The notes beneath the pieces are model-generated. The model was not told the DNA's origin, did not search any database, and saw only the letters and a program-made list of their open reading frames with translations. The translations under genes and the position numbers were made by a program. A DNA stretch of 64,000 bases from Reticulascus tulasneorum (taxonomy: Eukaryota > Ascomycota > Sordariomycetes > Glomerellales > Reticulascaceae), in contig LSAX01000005.1 in the NCBI GenBank assembly GCA_001557505.1, forward strand, positions 1,240,001-1,304,000, given 5' to 3'. Of this stretch, positions 11,565-23,017 are shown in pieces. Position 1 is the first letter of the stretch. Each line of letters starts with the position of its first letter.

Positions 11565-14323
11565 TCACCTCTCCCATTCGTTGGCGCCGAAATACCTCTC
11601 AGGAAGGTCCACATCCCAGATTGGCCGCTCCACAAGCACGGCTTCCACAGAGGACGGCCAGCCCTCCTCCTTCTCTGAACCCTCTAGGGCCGCTATGCCC
11701 AGAATAGGTCTATATTTGTAAGTGTACCACCACTTTGTCTTGCCCGTGCTTGATTCCTCTGCTTGCGTATCCCGGCCGCGTAGCTTCTTTAGCTCGTCGC
11801 TCTCACTGTCGTCGTCCATCTCCTCGTCGCTGCTTGGCGGCTCAGGGGCTTCCATGTCCCTGTCCTCTTCTACTAGTTTGTGCCCGCCGAATAGGAACCT
11901 ATCTACTCGTTGGGGTACAAGGCTTCCTATGTCCATCCTGTTACCGGCGCCACTGTCTGGGCCGTTTCTTTTGCGTTTTGTGCCCGCTGCCACGGCAGCG
12001 GTACCTCCGTTGGGGACAACCTCGGATGAAGTCGCACCTGGGGCCACAGCAGGGGCGGACAGGTCCTGCGAGAGATCGAGCATGAAGAGAAAGGAGACGC
12101 CGTATATCCAGACTCGCTTCCCTTGCCAGAGAAGCCCCTTGGCCAGGTCGCGAGTGTTGCGGATCGTTTCTGGCAGGCGGGATACGTGATTCCGTCGTGA
12201 CCAGGCGGTGAGCGAGCCTTGGAGGGGGTGGAAGGCGAGGATGTGCCACGATGTGGTAACTGCGATGAGGGTGTAGTCCGCAACCGGCTCCTCGATGCGC
12301 GACTGCAAACCACCCCAGCCTTCAGACGGGCTTGCTGGCTCTGCAGGCGCTGCTTGCGGGCTGTCCTGCGAGAAGGACAAGACCACCGGGGGTGCGGGTA
12401 GCTTGGGCAGGAGCGTGGCCTTCGGGTTACGAACCCACCTCTCGTCGGTGGCATCGGCGGTATTGTGGCCATCTTCCTCACCATCTGAGGAGTCGCCGCC
12501 AGATGATGACGCGTTATCGTCGCTCTGAATGGCCCCGTTTTGCGGTCCACGTAAGACCCAAGTGTCGATGTACCCGGCTAGGTCTGTGACCGCCAGCATT
12601 CTCCCGTCCGGAGCGAATGCGACATGCGTTATGCTTCTTTCGTAATTTCCTAGTCCGCCAAGAGTTTGTTGCTTAGGGATATTGCGCCGTAGCCGGTTCA
12701 CGATCTGTGCTCTCGGGTGAATGGTGTAGGTGGTGTCGTCTGGGGTCTGGCCCTCGCGATGGACCCTCAGAAGCATGACCTTGGTACCTTCTTGGACTAG
12801 ACAGAGCCAGTCCCCGTCGGGAGACAGTTGGACCTTGGTGGCGCCGCTGCTGGTGATGGTATTTGAGACTTCGATTTGGGAGAGCTTGATGTCGGATGGC
12901 TTGGAGGGGCTGTCGTGCTTGAGATGAAAGGCTTTGATATCCGTAGCCGTCGACACCACGAGTAGAGAGCCATCCGTACTGATGGAGGCTGATGTGATGC
13001 TAGACTCTCCCTTGACCAAGATGGTCTTCAACAGCTTGCGGTTCTTGTCTAAGTCTGGGATCTCGTCGGCGCCGTTGTACAGACCGTCGAAAGTCTGTTT
13101 GAGTTTCCAAATGTGAATCTCTCGATCCCACCAGCTCATTACGAGTCGTGCCTTTGAAGCACTCTGCATAGGCGGCGATTGCGGTAGGCTTGGTAGTGTT
13201 CTGTGATTTTCCTTTCCTAAACCCTTCAGGGGGAGGACGACCGGAGTGGCATCGGGACCTGTAACGCGTGTTAGTTGGTGTTTTGTTAGGAATTGATCCT
13301 TATGCCCTTACCTCCTGAGACCACAATGCTCATCCTCCCGCTCTCAAAGGAGGCCATTGCCTTGACATCATGATCATGATATTTGCGATTCCACACCTTC
13401 CCCCATCGAGCACCAGACCCGGTAGTCTTTTTGTACAGAACCGTCCGCCGATCCATCCCACCACTCATAATCGAACTCCCATCCGCGCTCGCGGCCAGGC
13501 TCAATACATCCTGGTTATGGCTCTGCAGCCTCTGCGCTTGGGTATACGTTTTGCCGTCCCAGATGCACACCTGGCCGGTAGAGTCCCCGGAGACAAAATC
13601 GCCCCCTGGCAGACACTTGACAGACCACACTATGATGTCCCTGGCGCCGCCGACGAGGTCAGCACCGAGGGCCATCTTGCGCAGCATAGAGCCGTTGCGC
13701 ATGTCGTAGGCGCGCAGGGTCGAGTCGGAGCAGCCGACGATGACGACGTTGCGGGACTGGAAGGCGATGCTGACCATCTGGGTCTTTTTGCTAGGACTCT
13801 TGACAAGGAGGCGCTGGAAGCGGAGTTCGTTATCTTCGATGGAGTAGACTGCGAGGGCGCCGTCAATGGTGCCGGCTACAAGCTTTGTGATGCCCTCTGC
13901 GGACGTGCCGAGGGCTTTGGTAGCAGGGGGCTGGGCGGCCAGGCACCAGATATCGCCATGCTGGCCGCTGGCGTGTTTCTCGGGGCGAAGCTTCTCGAGA
14001 TCCCACTCCGTCACGGCGGTGGTGTAGCCTATGCTGAAGAGGCGGGCCTTGCCGGCTATGATCTTGCCGTCACCCGTGTCCTCGTCCGGCTCAGTGACCC
14101 AGACCAGGCCGTCGATGCTCCGGTCCTTCCCTCCCTGTATGACAGTCTCCTGGAGCCAGGCCCCGTTTAACGGGTTCCATATCTCGATGTCACCGTTGGC
14201 TCGGCCGATTGCGAGCCGTGCAATGCTGTGGTGAAGGTTCGTTCTGGTGGTCGGGTGGGAGAATGCGACGGCGTTGATTGCTGACGGTGGGTAGGGCACG
14301 AATCGACAGCGGTGGACGTCCAT
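11565..14323 (-). CDS. utp4: U3 snoRNP / SSU-processome WD40 protein UTP4
   Basis: Nucleolar t-UTP subcomplex component needed for pre-18S rRNA processing and rDNA transcription (family knowledge; human homologue Cirhin). Exons 14323-13312 and 13258-11565 (intron 13259-13311, donor GTAAGG, branch ACTAAC, acceptor CAG) give 901 residues, the usual length. The N-terminus MDVHRCRFV and the following WD-type blades (IARLAIGRANGDIEIW, GDIWCLAAQ, VSGDSTGQVCIWD, SGGMDRRTVLYK) are typical. The junction restores SGG|PDATPVVLPLKG, followed by the family phrase KENHRTLPSLPQ and VMSWWDREIHIWKL. An acidic stretch (SSDEEMDDDSESDE) lies near the C-terminus, as in other nucleolar proteins. It shares a divergent 825-bp promoter with the nicotinate phosphoribosyltransferase gene. 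Confidence 0.93.
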
Positions 14324-15148
14324 GTTGAATTGACTTTTCCGGCGTCGATTGCCGTTTTCTGATGGCGTGTCCTGGAATTGTCTTGTCTCGTGTGCTGCCG
14401 GCCCCAGAATTCCGGGCTTGAGGAAGGTAGTTGTAGATCGTGCCGTCGTCCAGGTTTTTTTTTTTTTTTGAGCCTACTTCTTCATTTGCTCTCCAAAAAA
14501 ACTTCGTCGGCGGTCGGTGGTTCAAAAGATTTAAGGTGTGGTCAGTGCGCAACTGCCCCTCCACCCCGCCAACATGCGCTGAACAAGAGACCCCTTTAGT
14601 TGGTCACAAAATGATGACTCTGTTCCCGTTCGGCCCTAATCTACTACTAATCAATCTGAGTGAGGCGTACTGTACAGATTACATGCTAGACTATGTATTT
14701 ATTATTGGGCATGCAAGGCAAGGCAAGACACTCGTCATCCCCTCTACTTCCGGCCTATCCTGTGTTATACCTTCAATAAATCACTCTTAGAATCGTTTGC
14801 TCCATTCTCTCGCGCGACTTTCTGTACCAAGCCTGGTGATGTGATGCTTGCCATTCCAGACATCCGACCTACCTTAGACGCAGCGCCGTACCTACACATG
14901 AAGACAGTATCCATTTTTCAGCTCCCCAGAACCCTTCCGATACTCGGCACTCCGTCATCCCTCCAACGTGGGTAAGACTCACAGACTCACGACCTCCTTC
15001 GTATCGCGCATCCCTCAACTTGCGCATCGCATTTTGAACGTGGTTCTACACAGGCGGCCTCAGAACTCGACTAATTAGTCGTGCGAGACTAATTTCCCTG
15101 CCAAGTACCTACCTTATTGTAAACACGAAACATAAACAACCAGCAAAC
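14324..15148. promoter_or_regulatory. Divergent promoter between UTP4 and NAPRT genes
   Basis: An 825-bp region between two outward-facing start codons. It contains a 15-base T run at 14455-14469, about 130 bp upstream of UTP4. Poly(dA:dT) tracts commonly exclude nucleosomes in fungal promoters. No protein-coding sequence seen. Confidence 0.6.
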
Positions 15149-16652
15149 ATGGACTTCAACAGCTCGTCGCCGTTCCCGGCTGGCGTCATCTCCTTCCTGG
15201 ATACCGACTTGTACAAGCTGACCATGCAATGCGCCGTGCTAAAGTACTTCAAGGACGTGCCTGTGACGTATGCTTTCACGAATCGGACGCCGGAGAAGAA
15301 GCTATCCAGGGCGGCGTTCGACTGGCTGTCGGAGCAGATCCTAAGTACGCGATGCACCCCACCTCCAGTTTCCCTTGGAACACTCAATGACTGACTGCCT
15401 GTTCTTCCACAGAGCTTGGTTACATTTCGCTGTCGACAGAAGAATACAAGTTCTTGCAAACACACTGCGATTACCTAACCCCAGAATACCTTACCTTCCT
15501 CAAAGAGTTCCGTCTGCGACCACGCGAGCAAGTGACCGCGACATTCACGCCAGATGGGCAAGATACTGGGTCCGACTCGGACATTGGCGTAGTGTCGTTC
15601 GAGATCAAGGGCACATGGGCCGACACGATTCTGTATGAGATACCAATGCTGGCCCTCACTTCGGAGGCCTACTTCAAGTTCATGGACACCGATTGGGATT
15701 ACGACGGACAAGAGGACAACGCGTTTGAGAAGGGCAGACGCCTGCTAGAGGCAGGATGCACATTCTCCGAGTTTGGTACGCGACGTCGACGCGACTACCA
15801 TACGCAGGCGCTAGTGTTCCGCGGACTTGTGAAGGCGAGCAAGGAGGCCGAGAAGGCAGGCCATCCAGGCAAGCTGGCCGGAACGAGTAATGTCCACCTA
15901 GCGATGCGTTTTAATATCCCGCCTGTCGGCACTGTTGCGCACGAGTGGTTTATGGGGATTGCAGCGATCAAAAACGACTACAAGCACGCGACGGAGGAGG
16001 CTCTGCGACATTGGGTGGGCTGCTTCGGTGGTAAGCTGGGCATTGCTCTGACAGACACGTTCGGCACGCAAGAGTTCCTCAGGGCCTTTAGTGAACCAAT
16101 CAATCCTGTGGACGGAGACGTGTCCAAGTTTCAGACGGAGGATGGCAAGACAAAGAGCTACGGCCAGGTCTTCGCGGGCGTGAGGCAGGACTCGGGTGAT
16201 CCGGCGACGTACGTCAAGGTGCTACAGCAGTTCTACGCTAAAGAAGGCATCAAGGAAAAGAAAACACTCGTCTTCTCCGACTCGCTCAACATCGAGCGCT
16301 GTCTCGAGTACAAAGAGATTTCAGAGAAGGCAGGGTTCCAGCCTACATTTGGCGTGGGCACATTCTTGACGAATGATTTTATCCATCGCAAGGCTGGAAC
16401 GAAATCTGTGCCGCTGAACATTGTCATCAAACTGAGCTCTGCTGCTGGGCGGAATGCCATCAAGATCAGGTAAGTTTGTTGTATGGTTCGAAGAGCGGAC
16501 TTACTGACTAGCCTAGCGACAACATCGGCAAGAACACGGGTGACAAAGAGACTGTCAACAAAGTCAAGCATGAGCTTGGTTATGTTGAGAATGAGTGGAA
16601 GGACGGCGACGAGACTTCTAGATGGGGCAAGGAAGAGGCTGTGAAAGCATAG
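15149..16652 (+). CDS. npt1: Nicotinate phosphoribosyltransferase
   Basis: Converts nicotinate plus PRPP to nicotinate mononucleotide, the first step of the Preiss-Handler NAD salvage route. Exons 15149-15344, 15413-16469 and 16517-16652 give 462 residues. Introns are 68 and 47 bp, with acceptors CAG and TAG. Family motifs in order: [13 protein letters not shown] near the N-terminus, [43 protein letters not shown] (phosphate/PRPP site), LVFSDSLN and [11 protein letters not shown]. The last exon encodes [16 protein letters not shown] and a charged tail. No N-terminal targeting signal, so probably cytosolic or nuclear. Confidence 0.95.
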
Positions 16653-17587
16653 GACCCGGAGTGATAGGCACAGCGTGATTATTTGCACTTGCGGATTTGA
16701 GATCGGCTTGGGTATTCTTTCGACGGCGATTGGGACAGCCTCCCCCTCGGATTTGCGTGACTACTTGATATATCATAGAGCATCAGGTGAGGATGCCGGG
16801 ATTGAAGATGGATTTCTCAAGAACTACCTATGAAGAACGTTGAAAGATTACAGATATCCTAGGCAGCAGATGCCAATTTTCAGTTTCGCAGCATGCCACT
16901 TCTCCCATCGCATCAGAAATCAACACGCAGGAGGCTTTGCTCCTTCTCGTACCAGCCTGCAGCTGGGTCTTCGGGCCGGATGAGCAACTTCTCCTCTCGT
17001 CTTGTGTAGAGTTTGACTCTGCACATTCAGTGACTACTTACTCCTCAGAGATAGACTAACAATAGAACTTCGATGGAGGTAATCGAAGCGGGACGACTGC
17101 ACTGTGCTTGGAAGATCCCAGGAACACTCCAGACCAGAATATTCAGCAGTGGAGAAAGAGATCCTGCTCCAGAACGACTGGCCCTTTACCGCCCCTTACC
17201 TTATGCAGTGCCTGTCCCATCCCTCATCTCAAGCAGGAGCCCATGTCTGTTCAACAGCGTTCACTGGGGAAGCAACAACGATATCTGACGTCACCCACGA
17301 TGACATCCTTCTCGACAGCCCACAATGGGAGTTCTTCATCCGGGGAAAGAGCTGTCCTGGCGTCCAATGTGGCAGCAATGCCATCTCCAGCTCTCCCACA
17401 ATCTTCTCCCTCTTTTCTTTTTCCTCTTCCATACCCATCACAACATCACACACTCTCGCTTTTGGCTGTCACTCTTTTTTGGAACCCAGTTTTGGACCCA
17501 ACTTTTGACAGTTCACTCTTAGAGCTCATCGAGTCATTCATTCCCATCGATACTCACGATACTCGCGATACTTTAGCATCCTCCGCG
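16653..17587. other. Intergenic / 5' region of the WSC gene
   Basis: A frame open from 17108 runs into the WSC coding sequence, but its residues are low-complexity and end before a clean signal peptide at 17588, so it is treated as leader. CT-rich stretches at 17390-17470 are typical of fungal promoters and leaders. Confidence 0.55.
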
Positions 17588-20500
17588 ATGCGTTACGTCA
17601 CCCCGACGAGTTCCTCGCTTCCCTCAAGGAAACTTGTCACGCTTAGCCTCCTCTGCCTTGCTCTGCTCGCTCTCTTCTCTTTCAAGCTGAGCATCCAGCC
17701 CATCTATGGAGCTCCGGACGAAAACTATGCCTCCAAATTGCTGAAGAAGCGAGATGGACAGCTTGAAGCTCGACAGCTGCTGGGCCTACCCTGGGGCGTG
17801 TTTGGCGGCGGTCAAACTGCCTCTCCAAAACCAATTGCTCCTCAACCTGCTGCTCCGATTGTTCCAGTTCCAGTAAGCCCTCAGGTCACCCCAAACAATC
17901 AACCACAGGGAGGGCTGCTCGGTGGCGTTCTCGGTCAGGTCGGCCAGGTTGTTCAGAATATCCCCATCCCGGCAACACCTGCACAAGTCATACCAGTCAT
18001 CCCCGGAGTAATCAATTCGATTGCTCTTCCAATCCAGTCACTTCTTGGAGCAGTCGCCAACCCCGGAAATCCTGGTACGAACCTCGGTGGTGTTGTACAA
18101 CCAGTTGTCAATGGTGTTCCAGCTGCCGTGCCATTGGTTGTTGGTCCTCCTCTCGCAGCCCCAGTACCAAACTCAGCTACTCCAGGCTCCCAAGCAGGTA
18201 ATGCTGGATCCGGCCTTCTCGGCAGTTTGCAGAATATCATCAGCAGTATTGTGGGTGCAGGTGGCAGTGCTCCCCAGGTTCTTCCGACTATTGCTGCTCC
18301 GGTCCCGATTCCCATCAACGCAGGGTCTATTCTTCAGGCAATCCCTGGCGTTGTCAGTCAGTTGGTCCCCAATAATGTTGCGACTCTCAATGAGATACCC
18401 GCACTTCTGACCCCTGGAGTCGCCGCCCCTATCATCGGCAGCTTGCTCACTCCGCTTGCTGGAGTCATTTCGCCTCTCACAGGTGCCATTGCTCCCGTTG
18501 CTGCTGTAGCGACCAACCTAGTACCCGCCATTCCAGCAGTTCCTGTTGACATACTCACGGTTCCAGTTGTCGGTCCTGTTCCAGCAGGTGCTTCGGATGT
18601 TTTGCCATCACTACCGCTAGGCATGATTCCTCTCCCAACTCCCATGGCAACTGTACTTGGCGGTGTATCGAGTAATATACCCGGCCTGCCCTTGACCGTG
18701 GAACAGACTGCTTTCCAAAGCGTTATCGCTCAGGGCACGGCTTTGATGAGCGATCTCGCAAGTGAACTAGGGGTCCGTTTGTGTACAGTTACGTCAACTG
18801 TTAACGGCATTCCTATCCCCATTGCGGTTCCGTGTGGTGACGTAGTGGCATCTTTGGCTGTGCAACCCCAAATCTCCACAACAGTTCCCGCGTCTAACAT
18901 GGCTACACCTACTGATGCTTTTGGTTCTACTGGCGGCTCTGGGCCTGGCTCGGACGGATCCAGTATCAATCCTCTCCCATTGACAGTCCAAGCTACTGGG
19001 GCTACTGGGGCTACAGGGTCTAATATTGGCACTGCTATCGTCATTATGTCCACTGCAGGTATTCCATCGGCTCAAACAATCTCATTAGTCACGGGAAATG
19101 CGAATGTCCAGCAGCTTATTTCGACGGCTGGATCGATTACTGATGGCTTAGATCAAGGTTCCGCGATTGCTCCTGACCCGCCTGGTCGTACCTCTTCCGG
19201 GGGACCAGGCAACGTTGGGCAACTTCCGGGTGGTCCTGTTTCTGTTCAATCATCTCCAGGCAATCCTGGTCAATCACCTCAAAATGTGATTCCCAATGAT
19301 GGATCTGTACTTGGATCACTCTCAGAAGGTACATTGAGCTCAGGCCGGTCTTTGACAATACTAACTATTTGTAGTCAACACTGCATGGCTTAATCAAATC
19401 CAGCCCTTAGCCGGGCAATCCGGCGCCACATCTGAACCAGCAACATCTTCCGGACTAGGTGCTCAAGGGACTCCAGCAGGCGGTTCAAATGCTGCACCAG
19501 CTGGGGGACCAGCATCGAATGTTCCAGGATCGCCATCATCTTCAGGTGGATCCAATGCCGGATCAGGGGGCAGCGGCTCGCCCACCACACCGCAAAACTC
19601 CCAACCACAGCCCGTCGGTGGCCTCCCAGGCGCTTCAATGCTTCCATACCCCCCCTACCCTCCCTGTCCACTATACCCAACTCCACCATTCGGCGCTTCT
19701 GCGATGGGTCCTTGTCCAGGTCAAGGCTACTCTTGCTCAGAATGTCTTGACGGCTGGTTCTGTCCCCCACAACAAACTCCGATACAGAGGGCTCCTTGCG
19801 GATGGGGATGGCCATGCTATCACTGCAAGGGGGGCTGGTATTGCGCGCCTGGTGTAATGCCTATGGTATTTGCAGGTCCTGTTGATACAGGATCCGGTAA
19901 TGGGTCAGGTGCTAGGTCTGGTAGCGGCTCTGGTAGCGGCGCTCCTGCACCGAGCGAATCGCTCATGGTCATCACAGCCACTGTCACTGTCCTTGTTCCT
20001 TCTCAAAATACCAGCCCTGTCGGCAACGGATCTCCAAATGGCAATGCTTCTGGTAATGGTAATTCTCTACCAGGAAGCGGCCCAGGTTCCGGGACTGGGA
20101 ATGGTAACTCTGGAACCGGAGCATCTTCAAGCTGCCCTTCAGCCAATGGAGCACAGCCAACTGGACCAAGCGCTGGTAGCGGGTCAGGAAACAACTTAGG
20201 TTCAGGTTCACCCAGTGGTTCCGGCTCCGGCTCGGGCATTGGGAACGGGAATGCGGGAACTGGCGCTTCATCAACCTGCACTTCTGCCAACGGGGCTCAG
20301 CCTACTGGTGCTTCTGACAATGGACCCCCTGGAAATGATTCTGGCACTGGTGCCGGCATCGGCAACGGTAGTAACTCGGGCAGCGGTACAGGCAGTGGAT
20401 CTGCTGGATATGGCGCCTCTCACAATAGCCCCCCCGGCAACGTCTCTCCAAACAACGGCGGTAGGCCGAATGGTACTCCAGATGGGTCGACTGGCAACGG

Positions 20501-21494
20501 ATCCGTGGATCCTCAGAAAAATGGACAGCCAACGAACGGAGGATCAAGCAGTGGAGGAACTGGTTCTGGTTCGCAAGGAAATGGCTCTGGAAATGGCTCT
20601 GGGAAGAACGGTTCTCCAAACAATTCCGGAGCTGCTAACGCTGCGAACGAAGTTTCTGGGTGGCAATACATCGGATGTTTCAGCGACTCACCAGCTCGAA
20701 CGCTCGACTGCGACCCAAAAGACTACTTTGCTGGAGACATGTCCAACGAAAAGTGCATCCAGTACTGTGGCTCAAAGGGATTCAAGCTTGCGGGCACAGA
20801 GTTCAAAAAGGAGTGTTGGTGCGGCAATACCTTCGAGAATGCCACACGCCTCCCAGAGGCTCGGTGCAACACTATCTGTGACGGTTGCTCCACTGATATA
20901 TGCGGAGGAAACTGGGCGATCACAGTCTACAGCGCCGACGGGTCGGCAATGGGTATTCCATCTGATCCCGATGCAGGAGCTGGCGGCAATCCAGCAACTG
21001 GCAATGGGGGTCTGGGAAATACACCGGTCACTGCAGGACGTCCTCAAGGACCGGCCATGACTGGTCCTCCACAAGCACCTCCTCCCCCGCCAATCTCACC
21101 CGCTGCACCTCAACCAAATGGTCCACCGCAAACCTTTCTCACTGCTGGCATACCACCACCGATTGTCACATCATCTCCATCGGGAAGTTCCCAACCCAAA
21201 GCTAATGCCGATGTGATGTCGCTCATCCAGAGTATCCTCAACTCACTCCCACCGGCAGATCCTAATGCTCGAGACGGTGGCGGCCTAGGAGCAAGGGACT
21301 CTGAGGCTCCTGGCGCAAAGGCCCCTTCTCCGGGTTATGGGGTCACTCCAAATGCTGGATACGATTCCGGATCCCCTCTTGCTGCGCCGGGTCCCGTGGA
21401 ACCCAATGGCGGACTATCTGGGTACAAGCCAGAAAAGCGAGATGGGTCAAGCATTGGCAACAGGCAGATGCGAGTGATGAGAGGACGTAATTAA
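17588..21494 (+). CDS. Large secreted WSC-domain, Pro/Ala- and Gly/Ser-rich protein
   Basis: Exons 17588-19328 and 19375-21494 (46-bp intron, branch ACTAAC, acceptor TAG) give 1286 residues. Residues 15-42 form a signal or anchor segment, followed by a dibasic KKR. Residues about 60-560 are Ala/Pro/Val/Ile-rich with PVP and IPGV phrases. Two matching cysteine boxes lie at about 701-740. Residues 750-1000 are Gly/Ser/Asn-rich with degenerate repeats (GNGNSGTGASSS, GNGNAGTGASST, each followed by SANGAQPTG). A WSC domain covers about 1010-1101, with cysteines in YIGCFSDS, KCIQYCGSKGF, ECWCGNTF, CNTICDGC and CGGNW. The tail is Pro-rich and ends near a KR. WSC domains bind polysaccharides, so a cell-wall or matrix protein is likely. 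No C-terminal membrane anchor is visible. The start at 17588 was chosen for the signal peptide; the frame also extends upstream. Confidence 0.8.
19734..19853 (+). other. Duplicated cysteine box C-x2-C-x3-W-[FY]-C-x-P
   Basis: Within the WSC protein, CSECLDGWFCPP and CYHCKGGWYCAP repeat the same spacing with Gly-Trp-aromatic-Cys, separated by a CGWGWPC phrase. I do not recognise this as a named domain. Confidence 0.6.
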
Positions 21495-22194
21495 TCCCTC
21501 GATATGCACTAGTTCAGACTGGTGGCAAGGAATTAGCGATGTTTTTGCCATTCGGGCATATCCTGCATTGCGTGGAAGTGGGTGCAAAGGTTACTTGAGT
21601 CGATGATATCGCTTTGTCTATATAATAGCTGGGTTGATCGATCACAGAATTATAACTTGGGAGGTTTTATCAAGGTTCACTGCTACTCACATATGTACGT
21701 GGGGAGGACATTCTTAGTCTAGAAAGAGTAATGGGAGGTGTTTTATCCGCAACGTCATCTTGCAGTAGTTGATAACTTGGCCGAGCAGTGGACTGAACAG
21801 GCCACGGAGAACCAACACCATCCATTGGTACTCACATGTCGCAATTATGATGGTTCTTGGAGAAGTAGTTTGTAACGTTGCAAGATACCCTGACAGGCTT
21901 CTATTTGCGTCTAGATCTCTTATATTGCCAGCTGGCAGCTGAAGAGGCTGCCTTTCTGACATTTGGGACTTGGGGAGGGTCTAGAACAGGAAGTAACTTG
22001 TAGACAATCCGATCAGTGGGACATGTCACACGCCTCCTGTCCCGTGTGGGTCGAGGCAGTTCGATCGGAAATTCGTACAGCTGAAGCCGCTGCCAAAGTT
22101 GCCATCGCATGATCATCGCAAGGCTCGTTTCTGCAGTAACTTGGCCCAAAACTAATGGATTTGTATTGCGGTTATGTTTGCGTTTCACGATTCT
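21495..22194. other. Convergent 3' intergenic region, no gene seen
   Basis: Lies between the 3' ends of the WSC and EBP genes. A basic 95-codon frame on the minus strand (21901-22188) has no recognisable features. Confidence 0.55.
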
Positions 22195-23017
22195 TCAAGA
22201 CGCTTTCTTTGCATTCCCATTCATCCCGACCGTCCTCGTCCTCTTGACCTCTGCAAAAACCCTCCCACAAGCTCTCACACTATCAGCAATGAGCACTACA
22301 CACATTAGCCCAGTCCTCACTCACCAATCCCGACTAAAGGGGGATGGACAGCTACTTACAAGCTGGAATAACAATCCAAAACCCATTCAACAGGACAAAA
22401 TACCCATAAAAGTAATAGTCCTCGGGCCTCGAATACTCAACCCCATAGACCAGAAAGTCAAACAGAAAGGTCCCGTAGTACAATACATCACCGTAAAGCT
22501 GACCAGTGGAGATGATGATCTGCAGCGGGTGTCGGAAGGGATTCTCCGTTGCGATGAAGGACGCAAGGACGAAAGACAACGGGCCCCAGCACCAGGCGGT
22601 AATGGACTCCATGCACATGACGAAGGCGTGCGAGGTGAGATAGCGCGAATCAGACATGGAGTATTCTTTCCAGAGTTGGGCGAGGAGGTGCTGGGAGCCC
22701 GGAAGGGTAGCGAAGTTGAAGGCGTAGTAGCCTTCGAGGATGAGGTGGATTGAGCCGCCTGGCCGTTTTGTTAGTACTGCTGAGGTGGGCGTGCATAGGT
22801 AGGGGAGGCAAGGTGTACATAGGGTAGACCAGAGAACCTTGGACAGTTCAAGAGTGGTGATGCGAGGGTTTGCATTCGTCGCGATGGTCTTGGCGGCCCA
22901 TAGGACGATTGTGCAGGTAACGGCGAATGTAGAGACCAGCGCCAGGGTGCTCCATTCGTTGGGAACGTAGTTGGGGATCTCTACGCCCACGGGGTAGTAG
23001 GAGTGGGGACGGGCCAT
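22195..23017 (-). CDS. Emopamil-binding protein family sterol isomerase (EXPERA domain)
   Basis: Likely Delta8-Delta7 sterol isomerase or EBP-like protein of the ER membrane. Exons 23017-22360 and 22295-22195 (64-bp intron, donor GTAAGT, branch GCTAAT, acceptor TAG) give 252 residues. Conserved elements: HLILEGYYAFNF, KEYSMSDSRY, CMESITAWCWGP, HPLQIIISTGQLYGD and LLNGFWIVIPALL, with the Asn and Trp of the last motif that line the sterol site in human EBP. About five hydrophobic segments. Fungal ergosterol synthesis uses ERG2, not EBP, for this reaction, so this gene may act on other sterols or be a side-activity paralogue; that is inference. The C-terminus is basic (VKRTRTVGMNGNAKKAS). Confidence 0.85.

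Noticed and set aside
13370..14170. 266-codon plus-strand frame
   Set aside because: It lies exactly antisense to UTP4 exon 1 and is an artefact of GC-rich third positions.
17108..17587. N-terminal extension of the WSC protein
   Set aside because: The frame is open, but the sequence before 17588 is low-complexity and would bury the signal peptide.
20215..21060. 281-codon plus-strand frame
   Set aside because: It overlaps the Gly/Ser-rich WSC coding frame in another phase and is low-complexity.
22109..22753. 214-codon plus-strand frame
   Set aside because: It is antisense to the EBP-type gene, which has clear conserved motifs and a proper intron.
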